DNA of 64,000 nucleotides. It comes from Guadua angustifolia. Its lineage: Eukaryota > Streptophyta > Magnoliopsida > Poales > Poaceae. The notes beneath the pieces were generated by a model. It was given only the letters and a program-made list of their open reading frames with translations. It searched no databases and had not been told where the DNA came from. Positions 56,218-64,000 of the stretch are shown here, in pieces. The stretch is taken from assembly GCA_036346375.1 (NCBI GenBank), contig CM070508.1, forward strand, positions 16,424,852 to 16,488,851, given 5' to 3'. The stretch's first letter is position 1. Every line of letters begins with the position of its first letter. The translations under genes and the position numbers were made by a program.

Positions 56218-59200
56218 TGTAACACCCTGACACCCCGTGCCCTGAATGTTACACCCTCACGTACCCAACAACTAGCACAAGACACTAGAACAATTTAGCC
56301 ATACAACTAAAATTGTTTAGCAACATACCGAAATTATTAGAAATTTAAAACACCTCCCTAAAACTCGGACATCCACTCGCAGATGAGAAGATAGCATTTA
56401 ATAAAACAATAATATAAATTACCCTAAGGTAACCAACCAAGCCCACACGACAACCACACATTAATTACAAGATATGAACTCAATACATTTAGAAGCGGTG
56501 AACTGAAATGAAACGATGACGATGTAAAACGTGTCCGTGTCACTACACCCACCCATGCATGTCGGCTTCAAGGCACCGCAATTAATAACAACAAGCGTGA
56601 GTCGAAGACTCAAACAAAATACATCAAGGAATAAATTCATAGTTAATCGCATTTCCTACTTAGGAGCATACTCATCATCTTTACATAAGTATAGCATTTA
56701 ACTGGAAAACATAAATCATACCTTGCAACCATACATGGACATGCATAATCTGAAATAATCCATCACACTTCTACAATCGTGTAATGCACCATGCGTGTTC
56801 ACCTGTTTCACTTCATTATTAAATTCGTACACCTACCTCTTTAATCTTTTCTCTTGGGAAGCCCACGTCTCAATCCCAACTCAACACATTTACATTTAAC
56901 TCGAAATCATCATAGAATGCAATGCAACCTGAATGCCCTCTTTGATGCACGAAACATACCAAAGGAGAATATCATATCCATACATCACAAAGAACTCATT
57001 TAAATATGATTCATCATTGTCAATGCAATGCAAATGCACATATGTCATACAAATGAAAAATCTCATATCCATACATCACAATCAACTTATTAAGCATGAT
57101 TCCTCATTGTCAATGCAATGCAAATGCACATATGCCATACAAATGAAGAATCTCATAACCATACATCACAATCAACTTATTAAACATGATTCCTCATTGT
57201 CAATGCAATGCAAATGCACATATGCCATACAAATGAAGAATCTCAAAACCATACATCACAATCAACTTATTAAACATGATTCCTCATTGTCAATGCAATG
57301 CAAATGCGTTTGCATGTTCATATGCTCATCTCATTTCACCATTTTCATGCATATTTCACCATTCTCATGCATATGATGCATCATGCATGACTCATCTCCT
57401 CTTTTTAGCATATACCGGTATTGCCGAGCACCACCCGTCGATGCGTGCCCTCAAACCCAACCATCCCGTGGAAGGGGCCTGCCGAAACAAGACTTGTCCG
57501 CTACCCAGTAGCGGTCCTACACTTAACACCGCTCCCATCCACGCCAGTGGATGGGACTACGGGGTAGGCTCTCTGAGCACTCCGGATTAGTTATATAACT
57601 CATATGACTTTCTCACCGACCTGGCTCGATGCACTTGTCATGAATGCACATAATGTCATTCTCAACACTCAAATCGCCTTCTCAACACTCATATCCATAT
57701 TCTCAACAAATCTTATCAACATGGTCACCTCTATCATTAACACTCGCACCAAAGACATACTCAATTTTCATGATCGCAATTCAACTACTTCTATTAATCC
57801 AACCTCACAACTTCATTATTCACATTCACCTATCATAGTAGTGAGCACTCTTATAAACGTGCGACATAGCAATGTGTCAATTTGGCAATTATACGGGGTC
57901 CAACAAACAACCCACAAAGCATTCAATCCAAAGATGCACTTTTCATGAATACACATATATCATCACCACTCACATAAACGCCACAATCGTCTATTATGAC
58001 CACAAATCGAGCCATTTCATATCTCAAATCTTATATCCTTTATGTTCCCATTAGCCTAAACATTCTAGGGAGCATAATCATGGAATATATAAGAGGTAAC
58101 CCATTCACATGCTCTCATTTCCTTCTTTCATAGCCACAAGCATAAATCTCATTCATGAATATTCACAAGTCCTACACACACTAGAGATGCCAACATTGCA
58201 ATATCATGCATTATCAATTTATATAGCAACTAACACAACAAACAATCAATACTGCAAGAATTCAACAATCGATGCACTTGCCTTTACCGACGAAAGAATG
58301 GAGTGGCATACGGTTGAGGCCACTCCCAACAGAACCTTCCCTGCAAATAAAACAATATTCATCCAACTCAATTTCATACACACTCGGTACAAACGACAGA
58401 AGAAAACAACTCCACATATACACATCTACAATCGGAACCAAAACATCCCTCATAACTACTTAAGTGCAAATCTGGACAGCCGGCATTGAAAATGCCGTAA
58501 CTTCCAAACGGCTACTCCGAAAAGGATGAACCCGGGCTTTAAACGATCGCAAGAGACAACTCCACAACTTCTTCTACAGCCGACCAATCGGGAAACGCAC
58601 CGATTAATCTCAGTTTTACTACGAACAGCAGACAAACGCAAAAATTAACTCGATCCGGACAGCATACACAAAAATGAGCATAACTTGAGTTCTACAACTC
58701 CAAATCACATAAACGAATACATTTGCTCAATCTACTCGAAAAATCCTAACTTTTTTCAGGCAATAAAAATGTCTAATTCGGCCTCTACGATACTCTAATT
58801 TGCAGAAGAACACATACTGAACCAATCACGATAAGAATTGGACAGCACTCAGTAAAATAGCCATAACTTTTAAATGGTTGAACAAAACTTGATGATTTCA
58901 GTCTCCATTGAAAGGTAATTCAATTATCTACAACTTTCGTTATAGCTAAACCCCCAGGAAATGCTTGCAAAAATTTCCGAATTGCAGCTCTAACCAAGGA
59001 CAGAAATCTGCCCGAACCGAAAACTCCCAAATTTCTCTAGTCTCTCCATTTCCCAACCCCCAACAACTCAAAATCATGAATCCCAGCTAGACATTAACAC
59101 AAACACCTTGCATGCAAGCAATTAAATCCTCCAAATACCTAGGGTTTTTACCTCAAGTCTTTCTCATGGAGGAATGAGGGAGGAAGGACGCCACGGGGAG

Positions 59201-59858
59201 TAGGAGGAGCAGCGGGAGGAGCTCGCGGAGCAAGGCAGACGGTCTTGGAGCTGGGCGGGCAATGGCCGAGGGAGAGCAGGGCGCAGCCATGGGAGGCATT
59301 CGGCCAGGGGAAGGGCCAGGAGAGCAGGGAAGAAGCCATGGCGCCAGGAGCTGGAGGGCGTAGGGAGGGGGCCATGGCGCCTGCTGCTGTCGCTGCACTC
59401 GGGAGGAGGCTAGGGGTGGAGGGCGCAAGAGAGCTTAGCCAAACAAGAGCAGTCGGCCTGGGAGAAAAATTAGGAGGCGCCTGGGAGTGGGGATTAGCAG
59501 GAGGAGGAAAGAAAAAAAATAAGATAAGGGATAGGGTTTCACTTTTCTCCAACAGGCCCAGAAGAACACCCTTACAAGCCCATAATTGCTCCCTCTAGCC
59601 CAAAACCCTCGACCGGGTCCTCCTAAATCCCAAGAGATGCAATGCAATAACATATACATATATTAACCCCTAAAGCTCACTTGGAATATTACATGACGAC
59701 TAAAATTTTTCGCGAAAGCTTAACGACCTAAAGAAAATTCCTTTACCAATACGCCTTCGGCAAAAGCTAGAACTTTTGACAAGATTCTTAAAACCGAAAG
59801 ACGACAAAACAACTCCGGCTAAAACAAAAACCCTGGTAAAACAATTTGCGGTATTACA
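56218..59858 (-). repeat. LTR B, shared between two internal regions
   Basis: 3,641 bp, starting TGTAACACCCTGAC and ending GCGGTATTACA. It is flanked on the left by a PBS and on the right by a PPT, so it serves as 5' LTR for internal region 1 and 3' LTR for internal region 2. It holds the 90-bp tandem array and the 57.4-58.7 kb segment missing from LTR A. The GC-rich frames near 59150-59600 and the frames at 57276-58489 have no known domain. Confidence 0.85.
56960..57322. repeat. 90-bp tandem repeat, four copies, in LTR B
   Basis: GATTCCTCATTGTCAATGCA (first copy variant) starts at 57008, 57098, 57188 and 57278, an exact 90-bp period. It keeps a reading frame across units (56933-57376) only because 90 is divisible by three. 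Confidence 0.92.
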
Positions 59859-61090
59859 CTCTTCCCCCCTTTAACAGAATTCGCCCTCGAATTCTGAGCA
59901 CCAAAAGAACAACAAGAATAACGGGAACCGACTGATAAAGCGAAAACATCCAAAAAGAACAAAGTTGCGAACTTCCCACGCACGGGACTCCAAAACTCGA
60001 GTCACCTCATTTCCACTTGAGAATTCACATTTCCCACACGCAGACACTATTAGACCCGAGCAAACAGCCAAAATTCCCAAATCATACCACCAAACAACGA
60101 CTCATGATAATACGATTAACACAAGCCACAACACTCTATTAAGTACATCATTGAATTCTATTCTATTGAACAATTGGGGTTCTAAACCCAAATCCCCTAA
60201 GAACAAAGAAAACCCTGATTCACATTTCTCCTCAATAATTAACCTTTAAAGCCACATAACCATTAACAACTTCTGACCGAATCCGAATATACCACTATTT
60301 CTAACCAATTAACGCCGGGACCCTCTAGGAATCAAAACACGACTTTTATCTTTTCAACAAGATCAAAACCATCCTTTACCATTGAATTGAGTAGCCCACA
60401 GGCAACAATCAAATTCCCACATAACCCAGGGACAACACAATCAAAACGATCCTCCCACACAGTCGGATCCACGACAAGGAACACTTCTCATTACTCTCCA
60501 CATTAATTCCATATGCCATTAACACTTACCCCAAGTAGGACTTCATCAAATCCCATCCACATGTTTCTCGTCCTAGGACGATCTTGTCCGAAGAACGAAA
60601 TCAATGAGCATACTCTCAAATTATACTCAAGCAAGGAACCACAATTAAACATTCTCTTTTCTCACACTAGAAAGCAAAGAGAATCTCGATTCCTTACAAA
60701 GCTAACCACTTTCCTCGGTTTGAAATCAAAACATAAAATGCACAACCAGAAGAACTCAAGCGAGAAGAGAAACTTCACACAATCATTCTTCAAAAACAGC
60801 TACAAAATCAAGAGAACTCCATTCTCTTAACAAAGATAAACCATTCCTCTCGCCTTGAGCCCCAAGGTGGAAAGCTTCACATCGAAGAATCACTCGATTA
60901 AAAAAAACCACAAAACACACTAACCCAAAGAAGATCATCTCGCTTGTACCCAAGCAAAACCTCTCATACTAATCCCAAACTAACATTTCAAGAATAGCAA
61001 ATCGATCCGAGAATCCAACATCTGCACACACCACCAATTCTTTTCTTTCAAAAGAAAGGGGAACTTATGACTTAATCATAAGCTTTACCT
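59859..61090 (-). other. Internal region 2, truncated, with PPT
   Basis: Its PPT is at 59859-59872. It is nearly the same as 53688-54930, with a few single-base indels. It breaks off at AGCTTTACCT (61090), where internal region 1 continues, and is joined straight to an LTR end. Confidence 0.8.
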
Positions 61091-61115
61091 TGGTAAAATA
61101 ATTTGCGGTATTACA
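61091..61115 (-). repeat. 25-bp LTR end fragment
   Basis: It matches the last 25 bp of LTR B (59834-59858) with one mismatch and ends in GCGGTATTACA, so it is the outermost end of a third LTR. Confidence 0.8.
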
Positions 61116-61117
61116 CT

Positions 61118-62095
61118 ATATGTAAAAGTTCTAAAAAATTCTCAAAAAATTACTATATGTAGGGGATGTGAGCTTCTATAGTCCTGTAAAATTTGAATAT
61201 CAAAATCAGTGGCATTTTAAAGATATAAAATTAATAATTGCTAATTAGTGATGAATAGTAAATTTGTCATTTTCACATCTTTAAAATAATGCTGAGTTTG
61301 GTATTCAAATTTTACGGGGATGTAGAAGCTCACATCCTCTACCTATGGAAATGTTTTGAGAATTTTTCAGAACTCGTAAATATAGTTTTCATGTACTTTA
61401 TTGCCAAATGACTAATCTGCGCAGAATATGTTGTAGATACAATAACACGTAGGTTAGTATGTAGTAATTTCTATTATAATATATTGAAAATCATATGTAC
61501 AAGTTTTAAAAAATTCTTAAAAAATTCTCATAAGTAGGGGAGGTTGGATTCTACTTCCCCGTAAAATTTGAAGACTACTGAGTTTGGTATTTAAATTTTA
61601 TAGGGCTATTAAAGCTCACATCATCTACATATGATAATTTTTTGATAATTCTTTAGAATTTTTACATATAGTTGAATTACCATACATAGGAGATGTGAAA
61701 TTCTACATTCCTGTAAAATTTGAATACCAAACTCAGTCATATTTGAAATATATAAAATTGAAAAGCGCTAATCAGTGATGAATTCTAAATTTGTCATTTT
61801 CATATTTTTCAAATGAGATTGAGTTTGGTATTCCAATTTTACAGATATATAGAAGCTCATACCCCTACCTATGGTAATTTTTTAGAACTTGTAAATATAG
61901 TTTTCATGAATTTTACTGCTAAATAACTGATCTACACAAAATATGTTGTACATATAGTAACACGTAGGTTAGTATATAGTAATTTCTGTTACAACATATG
62001 AAAACTATACGTACAAGTTCTCAAAATTTTTCAAAAAATTACCATAAGTAGAGGAGGTTGGATTCTACTTCCCTGTAAAATTTGGAGACAAAATC
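61118..62095. repeat. Array of degenerate hairpin units
   Basis: Inverted arms built on CCTGTAAAATTTGAATA / TATTCAAATTTTACGGGG recur. Arm pairs lie at about 61120-61212 with 61281-61380, 61480-61575 with 61578-61672, and 61676-61735 with 61820-61915, plus a single arm at 61990-62095. A larger direct repeat of about 525 bp also exists: 61267 matches 61794, and the AACACGTAGGTTAGTAT segment is at about 61445 and 61960. Confidence 0.75.
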
Positions 62096-62377
62096 AATTT
62101 CATTTGAAAGATATAGCTAAATAAATAAAAACAAGATTCATGTACAAACTATAGTAATATATTTTCTAGTTGCTCTGGCTACATGCGTGGGATAATTTAC
62201 TTTCGATCTACGTTCACACTCATCTAATCGTAAAACGTTTATGTGCTGCGCCGCATTAATTACTGGGCCAGGTGGATTTTTTGGGCTGTGTGCGAGAGAC
62301 TGTTGCTGCGACACAGAGCTTGCGGCACACGCGTAGAATAGGCATCGTTGCGCGCATGAGTAGAATAGCGATACCAG

Positions 62378-62421
62378 CTCTCTCTCTATATATAGAGAGA
62401 GAGAGAGGAGAGAGAGAGAAA
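62378..62421. repeat. (CT)n/(GA)n microsatellite with palindromic centre
   Basis: CTCTCTCTCTATATATAGAG continues as GAGA repeats, forming an inverted repeat. Confidence 0.85.
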
Positions 62422-62425
62422 GCCT

Positions 62426-62781
62426 TTTTTGTACTTCGAGGTGTACATACTCCCACCTCTAATACACCGCTTAAACGAATATGTTATATTTTTTTATCAC
62501 TTTCGGTATACTTCAATAATAATTATGAAATACTCCAGTGCAATATAGTTGAAAAAATTTCATCAAAATCCTTTATTTTTGCTATATACACTATTCCATA
62601 TGTAAAAAGAGTGTATACATAAATTATGCTATAAAAAATGGAGCATGATGAAATTTTTCAAGAAACTCACTTTGAAGTATCTTATAATTAGTATTTGAGT
62701 ATGTTCAAAAGGATAAATAGGTATAGCAATATCTTTTAATCAGTATAGAGTGGGAGTATGTACACCCAGAAGTATAGAACC
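62426..62781. mobile_element. Fold-back MITE copy 2
   Basis: About 355 bp, almost wholly inverted repeat. The left end CCTTTTTTGTACTTCGAGG pairs with the right end read inward, GGTTCTATACTTCTGGG, and internal blocks (such as TATACTTCAATAATAATTAT) pair with partners on the other side. It is flanked on the right by a TA run (62782-62806). It is in the opposite orientation to copy 1 at 30652. Confidence 0.8.
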
Positions 62782-62806
<25 letters not shown>

Positions 62807-62812
<6 letters not shown>

Positions 62813-63880
62813 ATATTGTGGTACACGGAAAATAATTACCTCCTTGTGCTGGAAAGAATAGGTCAAGCGGAGGAGTAGTTGCGAAAGATTATGTAATAGC
62901 GAAGGCAGTTGGAAGAATTAGACCTTCAATGTAAAAACTCCACTTTGCTATTCGAACTTTTAACTGCAGTTGTAATTACAGTTGTCATTGCAATGCATTG
63001 CAGACTTCTTTAACTATAGTTCTGAAATGATTGGTATGCATCGTAGTGATGCCGTTCGTGTGTGCATGATTTATATGGTTATATACTTAAATGAAAGATC
63101 TCAGGTCACAGTTATTGCAGAATGGATTATACTCGTTGAATGGCATATTTCAGATCCATAATTGTTATATAAACGATTATGAAATTTATGTGTCGTTTGA
63201 TGATTTCCTTCCGCAAGGAGCGCATGCAAGCATCGACGCGCCATAGCCTTTTTATATTTTTCAATTCATTTCAAAAACATATTTATTAGCTATGGCACAT
63301 GGGATTGGTTACGCCGCGCTATCGCGTGGCCCATTCTATCCGACTTTTACTTAGTTTTACCAAAAAAAAAGTAATAAAAAAATAAAAAAAACCACAATTC
63401 AAAGAAATTATTTCATGCTTTGGCACAATTTTCGTACTATCACGCGGCCCATTGGCTAATTTGTTTGAAACATAACCCGTCACTCTCAATTATGCGCGAG
63501 TATTGTATCAAATTTCTCTTCACTCACATAATATGTTTCTCAAAACCTAAATTACGCACAAACTAAACAATGAGTTAATGAACCTATACCCCACGCTCAC
63601 TGACACCGGTCGACAGTTTCAAAGGTACAACCCAGTTCTTCCAAAGCTAAGAAAGCAGCTTGGATAAATAGATACGAGCGCTGGATGGCAGTAGACGACA
63701 ATGTGACAGTGATCTCTACGAAAAAGAAAAGAGGTGGCAATTTCACAGTGCTCAGCACGGACTCGTGGATGAGACGACCCAGCAAATGCCGAGTGAGATA
63801 CCACACCACCGTCGGAGTCTTCCCTCCTTTTGCTTACTGCACACGCACGACACACGTACTCCACACACACGAGATAGACA
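62807..63880. other. Unassigned sequence, possible upstream region of a gene
   Basis: There is no recognised coding domain. CTATCGCGTGGCCCATT at about 63318 and CTATCACGCGGCCCATT at about 63437 form an imperfect direct repeat. Confidence 0.35.
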
Positions 63881-63899
63881 CAACAGGCGGGAGTTTTGA

Positions 63900-63940
63900 C
63901 GTTCGGTATAAAAGAAGGGACAACAGGCGAGCTACGTAAA
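63900..63940 (+). promoter_or_regulatory. Candidate TATA promoter for a gene beyond the window
   Basis: GGTATAAAAGAAGG places a strong plant TATA box at 63907-63914, with a C/A-rich stretch 30-40 bp downstream (ACACACACTTG at about 63940) as expected at a transcription start. The start codon would lie past 64000. Confidence 0.5.
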
Positions 63941-64000
63941 CACACACTTGTGCGCACGAACTCGCTGCTATATACGTCCGTGTCGAACGACGCTAAAAAA

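Larger units (their letters stand above)
51467..61115 (-). mobile_element. Three-LTR composite of a non-autonomous long-LTR element (LARD-like)
   Basis: Order on the plus strand: LTR A (51467-53687), internal region 1 (53688-56217) with PPT on the left and PBS on the right, LTR B (56218-59858), partial internal region 2 (59859-61090) starting with a second PPT, and a 25-bp LTR end (61091-61115). Internal regions 1 and 2 are nearly identical over about 1.23 kb. No gag or pol domain is seen in 2.5 kb of internal sequence, so the family is non-autonomous. The flanking 5-mers differ (ATGAC left, CTATA right), so this is not one simple insertion. Confidence 0.82.

Noticed and set aside
56933..57376. 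147-residue frame with four internal repeats
   Set aside because: The 90-bp LTR repeat keeps frame only because its period is divisible by three; there is no domain and it lies within an LTR.
63597..63957. Overlapping frames on both strands near the right end
   Set aside because: Cysteine-rich by chance, with no domain; they overlap the probable promoter region.
61116..64000. Missing right end of the 46-51 kb CACTA element
   Set aside because: I looked for the inverse of CACTGCTACAGAATTGG and its subterminal repeats to the window end and found none.

Overview
This is a plant nuclear window, almost certainly from a grass. The support is the LTR families with initiator-Met primer sites, CACTA, hAT, MULE and Tourist-like DNA transposons, spliced GT-AG genes with GC-rich first exons, and zinc-knuckle/DUF4283 and plant-mobile-domain (PMD) relics of grass type. 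I cannot name the species. Nearly all of the window is transposable-element (TE) sequence, much of it nested. I find only one host gene with an intact reading frame: a three-exon dienelactone-hydrolase-family gene at 15996-17746 (+) with a chloroplast-like leader.

Layout. 1-3.0 kb: a deleted Ty3/gypsy element (minus strand, TSD CATGA) with a gag pseudogene. 3.7-6.65 kb: a degenerate L1-type LINE (minus). 6.66-6.95 kb: a Tourist-like MITE. 7525-15394: a hAT transposon with an 8-bp TSD (TCTGGTGC), whose transposase pseudogene is split by a 3.3-kb solo LTR (8497-11815, TSD AAGCT). The hAT lies about 600 bp upstream of the hydrolase start codon. 19.3-28.0 kb: a decayed MULE region on the plus strand, with a MURA-type transposase relic (20.3-22.9 kb) followed by a PMD gene relic (23.2-28.0 kb). 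One PMD intron holds a copia-like solo LTR. 28.1-28.8 kb: a zinc-knuckle/DUF4283 relic (minus). 30.65-32.37 kb: a fold-back MITE split by a gypsy solo LTR (30745-32086, TSD ACTCT). 32669-34046: a non-autonomous CACTA (TSD GTA) carrying two 5S-rRNA-like copies. 34654-37970: a second non-autonomous CACTA (TSD AGT) carrying an LRR receptor gene fragment. 38.6-40.3 kb: tandem repeats with a palindromic core. 42344-43602: a short hAT (TSD CATACCAT). 46109-51466: a CACTA with TNP2 and TNPA-type pseudogenes, cut off on the right. 51467-61115: a three-LTR composite of a non-autonomous long-LTR gypsy-type element (minus), with PBS and two PPTs. 61.1-62.1 kb: an array of hairpin units. 62.43-62.78 kb: a second copy of the fold-back MITE. 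63.9 kb: a TATA box that may belong to a gene starting beyond the window.

How it fits together. Seven insertions are delimited by direct repeats of the length expected for their class: gypsy and solo LTRs 5 bp, hAT 8 bp, CACTA 3 bp. They give a relative order: hAT before its solo LTR, and fold-back MITE before its solo LTR. Most transposase frames are broken by stops or frameshifts, so no element here looks autonomous. All domain calls were made by eye from translated sequence; no database search was run.
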